A stretch of DNA of 64,000 bases from CATQHS01 sp965203375 (GTDB taxonomy: Bacteria > Actinomycetota > Acidimicrobiia > Acidimicrobiales > Aldehydirespiratoraceae): positions 1,302,001 to 1,366,000 of the forward strand of contig OZ241886.1 in assembly GCA_965203375.1 (NCBI GenBank). The letters are read 5' to 3'. The notes below the pieces were generated by a model that saw only the letters and a program-made list of their open reading frames with translations, was not told the origin of the DNA and searched no databases. The position numbers and the translations under genes were made by a program. This document shows, piece by piece, positions 7,409-15,198 of the stretch; the first letter of the stretch is position 1; each line of letters begins with the position of its first letter.

Positions 7409-8590
7409 GGCGTCGGCTATGTGTTCGGCTATGGCCAGGCTGGAGGTGGCCGCGGGCGACGGCGCGTTGCGGACGCTGACGATCCCGTTGCTGCTGAAGA
7501 TCCTGAAGTCGTCGACCAGCGACCCGTCCCGGTCGAGGGCCTGGGCCCGCACGCCGGTGCGGCCCCGGCTCACGTCGTCGGCGCCGATACCGGGCACGTA
7601 CCGCTGAGCCGAGCGCATGTAGGCCCGAGTCGACCACGAGCCCCGCAGCTCGGCCAGCCCGGTGCGCCAGTGGGCTCGGGCCATCCGCCAGAAGCCGGGC
7701 CACGCCGCCATCTGAGCGACATCGGCCAGGCTGAAGTCGGTGCGCCGGTATCCCTCCCGCTTGAGGGCCAGCACCGCGTTGGGGCCGACCTCCAGCTCGC
7801 CGGAGACCCGGCGGGTGAAGTGGACCCCCAGAAAGGGGTAGCGGGGGTCCGGGACCGGGTAGATCAGGCCGCGCACCATGTCGCGCTTGGCCTCCGCCAC
7901 CGACATGTACTCGCCCCGGAAGGCCACGATGCGGGGCTCCTCGCGGCCGTCGACCCGCCGGGCCACCCGGTCGGCGTGCAGCCCGGCGCAGACCACCAGG
8001 CGGCCCACCCGGCGGGTGCCGGTCCGGGTGGCCACCTCGATGGCGCCCGCGGCTCGGCTGATCCGGTCGACCCGGGCCGAGAGCAGCACGGCGCCGCCGG
8101 CCGCTTCGATGTCTTCGCCCAACGCCCGGGCGACGGCCGCGAAGTCGGTGACGGCGGTGGCCGGCGAGTGCAGCGCCTGAAGGCCGGCGGCGCAGGGCTC
8201 GATCTCGGCGATCCCGCCGCCGTCGACCCGCCTCAGCGCCGGGACGCGGTTGGCTCGGGCGGTGCGCTCCAGCGCGTCCAGCCGCCCCAGCTCGGAAGGA
8301 TCGACCGCCACCACCAGCTTGCCGCACTCCTCATAGGGCAGGCCGCGCTCGGAGCAGTAGTCGCGCAACAGCCCCCGGCCCCGGGCACACAGCTCCGCCT
8401 TGAGGCTGCCCGGCCGGTAGTAGATGCCGGCGTGGACGACGCCCGAGTTGTGACCGGTCTGATGGGCGCCGAGGCGGTCCTCCTTCTCGAAGACGACCAC
8501 CGGCGCGCCCGGCCGCCGCCGGGCCAGCTCGCGCCCGACGGCCAGGCCGACGATGCCTCCGCCGATGACGCCGACGCCCCAGTCGCTCAA
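7397..8590 (-). CDS. lhgO: L-2-hydroxyglutarate oxidase family FAD-dependent oxidoreductase
   Basis: A 397-residue DAO-fold flavoenzyme that oxidises L-2-hydroxyglutarate to 2-oxoglutarate. The Rossmann dinucleotide motif is at the N-terminus (GVIGGGIVGLAVGREL), followed by EKEDRLGAHQTGHNSGVVHAG, a typical signature. Other family segments are YRPGSLKAELC and RGEYMSVA, and FLGVHFTRRVSGELEVGPNA near the substrate pocket. Length is normal for LhgO. The start is TTG with a GGGGGTG ribosome-binding site about 7 bp upstream. The start region lies within a 32-bp repeat shared with the adjacent tRNA-Thr 3' end. The gene lies alone between the methyltransferase and the tRNA. Confidence 0.92.
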   Translation of the reverse strand: MSDWGVGVIGGGIVGLAVGRELARRRPGAPVVVFEKEDRLGAHQTGHNSGVVHAGIYYRPGSLKAELCARGRGLLRDYCSERGLPYEECGKLVVAVDPSELGRLDALERTARANRVPALRRVDGGGIAEIEPCAAGLQALHSPATAVTDFAAVARALGEDIEAAGGAVLLSARVDRISRAAGAIEVATRTGTRRVGRLVVCAGLHADRVARRVDGREEPRIVAFRGEYMSVAEAKRDMVRGLIYPVPDPRYPFLGVHFTRRVSGELEVGPNAVLALKREGYRRTDFSLADVAQMAAWPGFWRMARAHWRTGLAELRGSWSTRAYMRSAQRYVPGIGADDVSRGRTGVRAQALDRDGSLVDDFRIFSSNGIVSVRNAPSPAATSSLAIAEHIADAMEN

Positions 8591-8683
8591 CCGTTCACCC
8601 CCGAGCCCGAGACAGGCTTCGGCGGCCCTGGCGGCGGCTTCGGCGGTCCCTGCTCAACCGTTCACCCCCGAGCCCGAGACAGG
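8585..8683. repeat. 32-bp direct repeat containing the tRNA-Thr 3' end
   Basis: Identical 32-bp copies lie at 8585-8616 and 8652-8683, 67 bp apart. The upstream-most copy on the + strand spans the lhgO start codon region; the other includes the last 13 nt of tRNA-Thr. The spacer has its own small repeat (cttcggcgg). It could be an attachment-site remnant, but the same spacing seen at other loci suggests tandem duplication. Confidence 0.88.
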
Positions 8684-8743
8684 AGTCGAACCTGCGACCT
8701 GCTGTTTACAAGACAGCCGCTCTGCCTGCTGAGCTACTCGGGC
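8671..8743 (-). tRNA. tRNA-Thr (anticodon TGT)
   Basis: Read on the minus strand, a full cloverleaf forms: acceptor GCCCGAG/CTCGGGC, D arm GCTC...GAGC, anticodon stem GCTGT/ACAGC around loop CTTGTAA (anticodon TGT, Thr), and T arm GCAGG/CCTGT with loop TTCGACT. CCA is not encoded. The 3' end is part of a 32-bp repeat. Confidence 0.95.
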
Positions 8744-8983
8744 GCGGCCCGAGCCTAAACCGCTTTCGCGGCTGATCGAGCGTCCTCGAGAGTAGGGGAG
8801 TTTGGGCGGTCGCGGGGGTAATTGGGATTGTGGCGGCAGAATGTGCAAAGCTGTTCGCATGGATACAGCCGTCGGCCCCGGGCCGAGGGTCCTTGCCTTG
8901 CGGTGGCCGCGGCAGGAAACTGGGACCGTGAAGCTCAAGACACCCCACGAGAAGGCGCCCGAGCGAGGCCGGAGGAGGCACCG

Positions 8984-9604
8984 GTGACCGCCCCGGGCCA
9001 GTACGCCGCCGGTGACGGCTCCTTCGGCCGGTCGGCTGGCGGCGCGGTCGGGCGCGGGGTGGTGCTCGTCCTCATCGCCGTGGCCATCGGCGCCTTCCTG
9101 CTGAGGTCCGGCTTCGACGGGACAGAGGCCCGCGTAGGCCAGTCGTCCGCCGCCACCCCCGCTGAGGATGCGAGTTCGGAAGACAATGGCGAGAGTCCTG
9201 TCGATCCCGCTGGCAACGGCAGTGGAAACGGGGACGAAACCCCGCCGGTTGAGACCACCGCTGCCGCTCCGCTGCCCACCCGCGACCCCAGCCAGGTGAA
9301 AGTCGCCGCGGTCAACGGCACCGGCACCGTCGGCCTGGCCGGCCGCACCGCCGACCTGCTGGGGGTCCACGGCTACGTGACCGGCGCCAAGAACGCGGTC
9401 AACGTCCCCGTGGCCGTATCGGTCATCTACTACCGGGCCGGTTTCAGCGAGGACGCCAAGGCGGTGGCCACCCACCTGCGGGCCCCGGCCGACATCATCG
9501 CCCCCGCCTCCGAGGGCGTTCTGGACCTGATCGCCAACTCCGAGGAGGTGGCGGACTTCAACGTCTTCGTCATCGTCGGCGCCGACGAGGTCATCCCGGT
9601 CTGA
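8984..9604 (+). CDS. Membrane-anchored LytR_C domain protein
   Basis: A 206-residue protein with one membrane helix near the N-terminus (GVVLVLIAVAIGAFLL), a Ser/Glu/Asn-rich spacer, and a C-terminal LytR_C domain (KVAAVNGTGTVGLAGRTADLL and the following ~90 residues). LytR_C domains occur in actinobacterial cell-envelope proteins; the function is unknown and a cell-wall role is inferred. The GTG at 8984 is chosen because GGAGGAGG lies 7 bp upstream and because the helix then sits where a signal anchor should be; longer upstream frames run through non-coding sequence. Topology should be N-in, C-out. It is followed after 133 bp by glycerate kinase and seems independently transcribed. Confidence 0.85.
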   Translation: MTAPGQYAAGDGSFGRSAGGAVGRGVVLVLIAVAIGAFLLRSGFDGTEARVGQSSAATPAEDASSEDNGESPVDPAGNGSGNGDETPPVETTAAAPLPTRDPSQVKVAAVNGTGTVGLAGRTADLLGVHGYVTGAKNAVNVPVAVSVIYYRAGFSEDAKAVATHLRAPADIIAPASEGVLDLIANSEEVADFNVFVIVGADEVIPV

Positions 9605-9737
9605 CCCGACCTCCCGGCCCGCCCCGGCGAGCCCGCTCGCGCCGTTCATACCCTGCCCCGGCGAGTCCGCGCCGGTGCTTGCGTCGGCCATACCCTGTGG
9701 CGGCTACCCCATGCTGGCCTACCCCGATCGGCTCTGA

Positions 9738-10754
9738 GTGACGGCTATGCACGTGGTGGCCGCGCCCGACAAGTTCAAGGGGACCGCCTCCGCCGCGGCT
9801 GTGGCCGCCGCGGTGGCCGAGGCGGCCTCCGCCGCCGGCGCCACCTGCGACCCCGCGCCCATGGCCGACGGCGGCGAGGGCACGCTGGAGGCCCTGGGAG
9901 GGCCCAACCGGTCCTCGACCGTCACCGGCCCGCTGGGCCGGCCGGTGGCCGCGGCCTGGCGGCTGCGCGGCGAGGTGGCCGTGATCGAAGCGGCCCAAGC
10001 CGCGGGGCTGGTCCTGGCCGGCGGCCCGGAGGCCAACGACCCGGTGGCGGCCACCACCGCCGGCGTCGGCGAGCTCATCGCGGCCGCGGTCTCGGCGGGG
10101 GCCCGCCGGGTGCTGGTGGGGGTGGGAGGCTCGGCCACCACCGACGGCGGGCTCGGAGCGCTGAAGGCCATGCCCTCGGCCGCCCGGCTGCGGGGGGTGC
10201 GCATCGAGGTGGCCTGCGACGTCGCCACCGGATTCACCGCCGCCGCCGCGGTGTTCGCCCCCCAGAAGGGCGCGTCGGCGGCCCAGGTCGAGCTGCTGAC
10301 CCGCCGCCTGGAGCGGCTGGCCCAGATGTATGCCGACGAGCGGGGCGTCGACGTCGCCGAACTGCCCGGCGCGGGCGCGGCGGGGGGGCTGGCCGGGGGG
10401 CTGGCCGCGGCCGGGGCCGAGCTGGTGTCGGGGTTCGACCTGGTGGCCGAGGAGACCGACCTCTACGGGCGGATCGATGGGGCCGATCTGGTGGTCACCG
10501 GGGAGGGCTGCCTCGACGACACCTCCTTCGAAGGCAAGGTGGTGGGGGGCGTGGCCCGGCTGGCCCGGGCGGCCGGAGTGCCGGTGTGGGCCGTCGTCGG
10601 CGCCGACGCCACCGGGGGCGCCGGAGCGAAGGACCAGGAGGGCCTGGACCTGGAGGTACTGGACCTGTCGGCCCGTTTCGGCCCCGAGCGGGCCATGGCC
10701 GACCCGGGCCGCTGCGTGTACGAGGCCGTGCTGGAGCGGCTGGGAGACCGGTGA
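9738..10754 (+). CDS. Glycerate kinase (type I, GlxK/GarK family)
   Basis: This enzyme phosphorylates glycerate, feeding it into glycolysis or the serine/glyoxylate pathways. The N-terminal APDKFKG and PMADGGEGTLEAL motifs and the central GVGGSATTDGGLGALKAM are family signatures. Toward the C-terminus are PGAGAAGGLAGGL and VTGEGCLDDTSFEGKVVGGVA. At 338 residues it is shorter than the usual ~375. The loss is mainly around the segment that normally reads CDVDNPLLGP, which here is ACDVATGFTAAAAVF. It starts GTG with an internal ATG at 9747 as an alternative. Confidence 0.92.
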   Translation: MTAMHVVAAPDKFKGTASAAAVAAAVAEAASAAGATCDPAPMADGGEGTLEALGGPNRSSTVTGPLGRPVAAAWRLRGEVAVIEAAQAAGLVLAGGPEANDPVAATTAGVGELIAAAVSAGARRVLVGVGGSATTDGGLGALKAMPSAARLRGVRIEVACDVATGFTAAAAVFAPQKGASAAQVELLTRRLERLAQMYADERGVDVAELPGAGAAGGLAGGLAAAGAELVSGFDLVAEETDLYGRIDGADLVVTGEGCLDDTSFEGKVVGGVARLARAAGVPVWAVVGADATGGAGAKDQEGLDLEVLDLSARFGPERAMADPGRCVYEAVLERLGDR

Positions 10755-10762
10755 CGGGCCGG

Positions 10763-10966
10763 TCAGCGCCGGGCTTTGGCTGAAATCACCAGCGCCCCCA
10801 GAACCACGACCACCGCGGCCAGCACCACCCACCGCAAAACGGCGAAGAAGGCGCCCAGCAGCCAGTTCATCACCAATATGAGTCCGCCCACCGCGATAAT
10901 GGCCAAGGCGATGACCACCGCTAGGGGGATTCCCCGGAGCCTGGTCCCGTTGTCGCTCACCCTCAC
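10763..10966 (-). CDS. Small two-helix membrane protein
   Basis: A 67-residue hypothetical protein with two hydrophobic segments (PLAVVIALAIIAVGGLILVM and FAVLRWVVLAAVVVVLGALV) and a basic tail (SAKARR). It is convergent with glycerate kinase, with 8 bp between the stops. Starts at GTG 10966 or GTG 10960 are both possible and neither has a strong ribosome-binding site. No family recognised. The hydrophobic pattern and codon use support it being real. Confidence 0.6.
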   Translation of the reverse strand: MRVSDNGTRLRGIPLAVVIALAIIAVGGLILVMNWLLGAFFAVLRWVVLAAVVVVLGALVISAKARR

Positions 10967-10980
10967 AGCCTAGTTGTCTG

Positions 10981-11030
10981 GTCGTTTCGTTGTCCTTGGT
11001 CGTTTCGTTGTCCTGGTCGTTTCGTTGTCC
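10981..11030. repeat. Three tandem 15-bp units
   Basis: The unit gtcgtttcgttgtcc occurs at 10981, 10999 and 11016, separated by 2-3 bp, with a fourth related copy near 11129. It leads directly into the larger hairpin repeat. Too short and too closely spaced for CRISPR. Confidence 0.85.
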
Positions 11031-11120
11031 GGCCGGCGGGTCCTGTCAAGGGCGCGGATTTCGCCGGCAAGCGGCGAAATCCTTGCCCCCGTGCCACCCA
11101 CCGGCCTGGCGTGTGCCGCC
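11024..11120. repeat. Intergenic hairpin repeat, copy A
   Basis: First of four related intergenic repeats. It contains a perfect 11-bp stem, GGATTTCGCCG / CGGCGAAATCC (11056-11066 and 11072-11082), with a 5-nt loop. Outside it, GGCCGGCGGGT and ACCCACCGGCC can extend the stem imperfectly. The stem sequence differs from copies C and D but stays fully complementary. Confidence 0.85.
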
Positions 11121-11136
11121 TCTGACTGGCCGTTTC

Positions 11137-11202
11137 GTTGTCCAGTCGGCGGGTCCTGTCATGGGTGCCGGACTTGCCCCGTGCCACTCCCCGGCCTGGC
11201 GT
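11137..11202. repeat. Intergenic hairpin repeat, copy B (central stem lost)
   Basis: Shares the outer flanks of copy A (gttgtcc..gtcggcgggtcctgtca and ttgccccgtgcca..ccggcctggcg) but the central 11-bp stem is missing, so this copy is a deletion derivative. Confidence 0.75.
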
Positions 11203-11263
11203 CGTGGCGCCGGTCGGTTGCCGGTACCATCGGGGCGGAGGCTGAGCCGGCGCCAGCGAGGAG

Positions 11264-11551
11264 ATGGGGAGCGACATGGCCGTCACTGTTCGAGTGCCTA
11301 CCACTTTGCGGCCCCTTACCGCCGGGGCCTCGGAGGTGGCGGTGGAGGGGTCCACCGTGGCTGAGGTGATCGACGCTCTGGAGTCGGCTCATCCCGGGTT
11401 TCGGGATCGGATCCTTGACGAGGCGGGCGAGCTGCGCCGGTTTGTGAACCTGTTCGTCAGCGATGACGACGTGCGCTTCCTCGACGGCTTGGGCACCGCC
11501 GTCGGCGAGGGCGAGACGGTGAGCATCGTCCCGGCCGTGGCTGGCGGGTAG
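11264..11551 (+). CDS. MoaD/ThiS-like sulfur-carrier protein
   Basis: A 95-residue beta-grasp protein ending in GG, the C-terminal diglycine that is adenylated and thiocarboxylated in MoaD, ThiS and CysO. It begins VTVRVPTTLRPLTAGA and contains EVIDALESAHPGF and RRFVNLFVSDDDVRFL, typical of actinobacterial MoaD/CysO-like proteins. Starts at ATG 11264 (MGSDMAV) or 11276 (MAVTV) are both possible; GAGGAG lies just before the first. No matching E1-like or cysteine-synthase gene is adjacent, so the pathway (molybdopterin, thiamine or cysteine) is undecided. groEL follows 138 bp downstream with its own regulator site. Confidence 0.85.
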   Translation: MGSDMAVTVRVPTTLRPLTAGASEVAVEGSTVAEVIDALESAHPGFRDRILDEAGELRRFVNLFVSDDDVRFLDGLGTAVGEGETVSIVPAVAGG

Positions 11552-11622
11552 CAGGCGGGAGCCGAAACCGCCCGGCCTATTCCGGCGGCCCGTGTTGCCA
11601 TCCCGGGCCGATCCCGATTGAA

Positions 11623-11649
11623 TTAGCACTCGAAGCATGAGAGTGCTAG
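11623..11649 (+). promoter_or_regulatory. CIRCE operator (HrcA-binding site) of groEL
   Basis: An almost perfect CIRCE inverted repeat: TTAGCACTC, 9 nt, GAGTGCTAG. Eight of nine arm positions pair. It lies 41 bp before the groEL ATG, so groEL should be repressed by HrcA and induced by heat. Confidence 0.96.
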
Positions 11650-11689
11650 CGACCGGGCGCCGCCCCGGTCCGGCTTTCGGAGGTTCCAC

Positions 11690-13321
11690 ATGGCCAAGAC
11701 CATTCAGTTCGACGAGCAGGCCCGCCGGGCGCTGGAGCGGGGGATGAACCAGCTCGCAGACGCGGTGCGGGTCACCCTGGGCCCCAAGGGCCGCAACGTG
11801 GTGCTCGACAAGAAGTGGGGCGCCCCCACCATCACCAACGACGGCGTCTCGATCGCCAAGGAGATCGAGCTGGAGGACCCGTTCGAGAAGATCGGCGCCG
11901 AGCTGGTCAAAGAGGTGGCCAAGAAGACCGACGACGTGGCTGGCGACGGCACCACCACCGCCACCGTGCTGGCCTGGTCGATGGTCCGCGAGGGGCTGCG
12001 CAACGTGGCGGCCGGGGCCAATCCCATGTCGCTGAAGCGGGGCATCGAGGCCGGCGTGGAATCCGCGGTGGAGGCGATCGCCGCCGACAGCCACGATGTG
12101 TCCTCCGACAAGGCCCAGATCGCCAACGTGGCCGCCATCTCCGCGGCGGACCCCGAGATCGGCACCACCATCTCCGAAGCCATCGACAAGGTGGGCAAGG
12201 ACGGCGTCATCACCGTCGAGGAGGGCCAGACCTTCGGCCTGGAGATGGAGACCGTCGAGGGCATGCGCTTCGACAAGGGCTACATCTCGCCCTACTTCGT
12301 CACCGACCCCGAGCGCATGGAGGCGGTGCTGGACGACCCCTACGTGCTGCTGGTCGCGTCCAAGATCAGCAACGTGCGCGACCTGGTGCCCGTGCTCGAG
12401 AAGGTGATGCAGGGCGGCAAGCCGCTGCTGGTCATCGCCGAGGACGTGGAGGGCGAGGCCCTGGCCACCCTGGTGGTCAACAAGATCCGGGGTACCTTCA
12501 CCTCCACCGCGGTCAAGGCCCCCGGCTTCGGCGACCGCCGCAAGGCGATGCTCCAGGACATGGCCATCCTCACCGGCGGCCAGGTCATCAGCGAGGAGGT
12601 CGGCCTCAAGCTCGACAGCGTGGGCACCGACATGCTGGGCCAGGCCCGCAAGATCATCGTCACCAAGGACGAGACCACCATCGTCGAGGGGGCGGGCGAC
12701 AGCTCCGACGTGGCCGGCCGGATCAACCAGATCAAGGGCGAGATCGACAACACCGACTCCGACTACGACCGCGAGAAGCTCCAGGAGCGCCTGGCCAAGC
12801 TGTCGGGCGGCGTGGCCGTGCTCAAGGTCGGGGCGGCCACCGAGGTGGAGCTCAAGGAGAAGAAGCACCGCATCGAGGACGCGGTCAGCACCACCAAGGC
12901 CGCCATCGAGGAGGGCGTGGTGGCTGGCGGCGGCACCACCCTGCTGCGGGCCCAGAGCGCGGTCGATTCCGCGGTGGGCGGCCTCGACGAGGCCGACGAG
13001 CAGACCGGCGCCCGGATCGTGTCCAAGTCCCTGGAGGCGCCGCTGGTGCAGATCGCGGTCAACGCCGGGCTCGAGGGCGGCGTCGTGGTGGAGAAGGTGC
13101 GGGGCCTGGAGGGCCCGGTGGGCCTCAACGCCGACACCGGCGACTACGAGGACCTCATCGCCGCGGGCATCATCGACGCGGCCAAGGTGACCCGCTCGGC
13201 CCTGCAGAACGCCGGGTCGATCGCCGGGCTGTTCCTCACCACCGAGGCGGTCATCGCCGAGATGCCCGAGGACGCCCCCGCCGGCGGCCCGGGCGGCGGC
13301 ATGCCCGACATGGACTTCTGA
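11690..13321 (+). CDS. groEL: 60-kDa chaperonin GroEL
   Basis: A complete 543-residue group I chaperonin. It starts MAKTIQFDEQARRALERG and has VRVTLGPKGRNV, the ATP-binding DGTTTATVLAW, and the apical-domain GFGDRRKAMLQDMA. The tail is short and Gly/Met-rich (GGPGGGMPDMDF). groES is not adjacent, as is usual for the second groEL paralogue (groEL2) of actinobacteria. A clear ribosome-binding site (GGAGG) lies 8 bp upstream, and the CIRCE element lies just before it. The gene forms its own unit; nitrobindin follows after 64 bp. Confidence 0.98.
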   Translation: MAKTIQFDEQARRALERGMNQLADAVRVTLGPKGRNVVLDKKWGAPTITNDGVSIAKEIELEDPFEKIGAELVKEVAKKTDDVAGDGTTTATVLAWSMVREGLRNVAAGANPMSLKRGIEAGVESAVEAIAADSHDVSSDKAQIANVAAISAADPEIGTTISEAIDKVGKDGVITVEEGQTFGLEMETVEGMRFDKGYISPYFVTDPERMEAVLDDPYVLLVASKISNVRDLVPVLEKVMQGGKPLLVIAEDVEGEALATLVVNKIRGTFTSTAVKAPGFGDRRKAMLQDMAILTGGQVISEEVGLKLDSVGTDMLGQARKIIVTKDETTIVEGAGDSSDVAGRINQIKGEIDNTDSDYDREKLQERLAKLSGGVAVLKVGAATEVELKEKKHRIEDAVSTTKAAIEEGVVAGGGTTLLRAQSAVDSAVGGLDEADEQTGARIVSKSLEAPLVQIAVNAGLEGGVVVEKVRGLEGPVGLNADTGDYEDLIAAGIIDAAKVTRSALQNAGSIAGLFLTTEAVIAEMPEDAPAGGPGGGMPDMDF

Positions 13322-13385
13322 CCCCGGAGCTCCCCTCCCGGCATCGCCGGGCCCGCCGGCCCGGCTGCGCTCCCGGCGCCGGGAC

Positions 13386-13877
13386 GTGACCGAGCTTCAC
13401 CGGTTGTGCCGGCCCCTCGAGCCCCTGCTGGGGACCTGGCGGGGATCGGGTTCCGGCGGCTATCCCACCATCGACGGCTTCTCCTACACCGAGGAGCTGG
13501 TCTTCGGCCACGTCGGCAAGCCGTTCGTGGCCATGACCCAGCGCAGCCGGGACCGGTCCACCGGCGAGCCGCTCCACGCCGAGGCCGGCTATCTGCGGGC
13601 CCTGCCCGACGGCGCGGTGGAGCTGGTTCTGGCCCAGCCGTCGGGGATCGCCGAGGTCCACACCGGCACGGCGGCTCCGGCCCCGGACGGGCTGGTGCTG
13701 GAGCTGGACTCGGCCCGGGTGGCGGCGGCGCCGTCGGCCAAGCCGGTCACCGCGGTCCGCCGCCGCCTGACCGTGGCCGGCCCGACGATGGTGTCGGAGC
13801 TGTGGATGGCGGCGATGGGGGAGACCGACCTCGTCCACCACCTGCGATCGGAGCTGTCGAAGGCGCCGTCGGCGTAG
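13386..13877 (+). CDS. Nitrobindin-like heme-binding beta-barrel protein
   Basis: A 163-residue FABP-like beta-barrel of the nitrobindin/THAP4 C-terminal family (formerly DUF1794). Signatures are LLGTWRGSGSGGYPTI at the N-terminus, EELVFGHVGKPFVAM, HAEAGYLRALPDG, and the C-terminal TDLVHHLRSEL, which holds the His that ligates ferric heme. Members bind NO and may scavenge reactive nitrogen species. The GTG start follows groEL closely. Its last codons and stop (13856-13887) are duplicated 72 bp downstream. Confidence 0.88.
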   Translation: MTELHRLCRPLEPLLGTWRGSGSGGYPTIDGFSYTEELVFGHVGKPFVAMTQRSRDRSTGEPLHAEAGYLRALPDGAVELVLAQPSGIAEVHTGTAAPAPDGLVLELDSARVAAAPSAKPVTAVRRRLTVAGPTMVSELWMAAMGETDLVHHLRSELSKAPSA

Positions 13878-13959
13878 CCGCGGGGCTCGAGGGGGCTGAC
13901 CGCCCGGTAGGCGGGCTTGCCGTCGCGGTCGAGGGCGCCCTCGGCGTAGCCGCGGGGCT
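13856..13959. repeat. 32-bp direct repeat spaced 72 bp, at the nitrobindin 3' end
   Basis: Copies at 13856-13887 and 13928-13959 differ at two positions. The first copy contains the last codons and stop of the nitrobindin gene. The rest of the interval to fdhD holds nothing else recognisable. Confidence 0.85.
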
Positions 13960-14077
13960 TCAGAGCGGTTCGTTCACCGGGAACGGTGCCCGTCGAAGTG
14001 GACAGGGCTCAGGCGTTTGGGGCGTCGTCGGCGGGCCTGGTCGGGGGCTGACGGGAGTCGGGCCCTAGCCTGGGACT

Positions 14078-14875
14078 GTGGCGGCGAGGTCTAGGAGCCG
14101 GAAGTGGCTGGTGCGGCCCTGGGCCGACGGCCGCCCGGCCCCGGACCGCCGCCCGGACCGCCTGGCCTCCGAGGAGCCCATGGCCATCGAGCTCGACGGC
14201 GTGCGGGTGGCCACCACCATGCGCACCCCCGGCCACGACTTCGAGCTGGCCGCCGGGTTCTGCTTCGCCGAGGGCCTGCTCGACGGCCACCCGGTGACCG
14301 CGGTCAAGTACTGCGCTTCGGGCTCGGCGGTGGCCACCGCCTTCAACGTGGTGTCGGTGTCCACCGGCGGCAGAGCCCCAGCCCCCCGGCCCCGGCTCAC
14401 CACCACCACCTCGTCGTGCGGCTTCTGCGGCACCGACGAGATCGACGAGCTGGTGAACGAGCTGAAGCCGGTGGAGGGCCCGGCCCTGTCCTGGGGGGCG
14501 CTGGCCGCCGCCCCGGAGAAGCTGCGGGCCGCCCAGGAGCTGTTTGAGGCCACCGGCGCCGTCCACGCCGCCGGGGTGGTGGAGACCGACGGCCGGGTCA
14601 CCTGCGGGCGCGAGGACGTGGGGCGCCACAACGCGGTGGACAAGATCGTCGGCCGCCTGCTGCTCGACGGCGAGCTTCCGGCCGCGGGGCGGGGCCTGGT
14701 GGTTAGCGGGCGGGCCAGCTTTGAGCTGGTTCACAAGGCCTGGGCCGGGGGGTTCCGGGCCCTCGTGGCGGTCAGCGCGCCCACTGCTTTGGCTGCGGCT
14801 ACGGCTGACGCGGCGGGCATGCAGCTTGCCGGTTTCGCCCGCGACGGCGCTTTGACTATCTACGTCGACGCCTGA
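14078..14875 (+). CDS. fdhD: Formate dehydrogenase accessory sulfurtransferase FdhD
   Basis: A 265-residue FdhD. It transfers sulfur from a cysteine desulfurase to the molybdenum cofactor of formate dehydrogenase-like enzymes. The conserved Cys pair is in SSCGFCG (about residue 113). Other family segments are EEPMAIELDGV, GHDFELAAGFCFAEGLL, GREDVGRHNAVDKIVG, and the C-terminal VSGRASFELVHKAW and APTALA. It starts GTG. A likely client is the molybdopterin oxidoreductase at 21928-24138, 7 kb away on the other strand. Confidence 0.95.
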   Translation: MAARSRSRKWLVRPWADGRPAPDRRPDRLASEEPMAIELDGVRVATTMRTPGHDFELAAGFCFAEGLLDGHPVTAVKYCASGSAVATAFNVVSVSTGGRAPAPRPRLTTTTSSCGFCGTDEIDELVNELKPVEGPALSWGALAAAPEKLRAAQELFEATGAVHAAGVVETDGRVTCGREDVGRHNAVDKIVGRLLLDGELPAAGRGLVVSGRASFELVHKAWAGGFRALVAVSAPTALAAATADAAGMQLAGFARDGALTIYVDA

Positions 14876-14904
14876 TTTCGCTTGCCAGTCCGGCTAGCGG
14901 TTGC

Positions 14905-14990
14905 GTTGTCCGGCCGGCGGGTCCTGTCACGGGCGCGGTTTTGCCGCGCGGCGGCAAAACCTTGCCCCCGTGCCACCCACCGGCCTGGCG
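14905..14990. repeat. Intergenic hairpin repeat, copy C
   Basis: Same flanks as copy A. The central perfect stem is GGTTTTGCCGC / GCGGCAAAACC (14937-14947 and 14951-14961) with a 3-nt loop, so the stem differs from copy A while pairing is preserved. The fdhD-hemQ gap (14876-15198) is filled by copies C and D. Confidence 0.87.
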
Positions 14991-15062
14991 TTCGTGCCGC
15001 CTCCGGCCTGGGGTGTGCTGCCGCCGGTCTGGGGTCCTTCTCTGTCCGGTCTGGGTCGTTGC

Positions 15063-15148
15063 GTTGTCCGGCCGGCGGGTCCTGTCACGGGCGCGGTTTT
15101 GCCGCGGGGCGGCAAAACCTTGCCCCCGTGCCACCCACCGGCCTGGCG
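15063..15148. repeat. Intergenic hairpin repeat, copy D
   Basis: Almost identical to copy C, 158 bp away. Stem GGTTTTGCCGC / GCGGCAAAACC at 15095-15105 and 15109-15119, loop GGG. The loop differs from copy C, the stem does not. Confidence 0.87.
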
Positions 15149-15198
15149 TTCGTGCCGCCTCCGGCCCGTCCGCGGTGGTGGGTTCTTAGACTGTTGGC

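Noticed and set aside
10981..11145. CRISPR array from 15-bp repeated units
   Set aside because: Units are 15 bp with 2-3 bp between them, there are no spacers of usual length and no cas genes.
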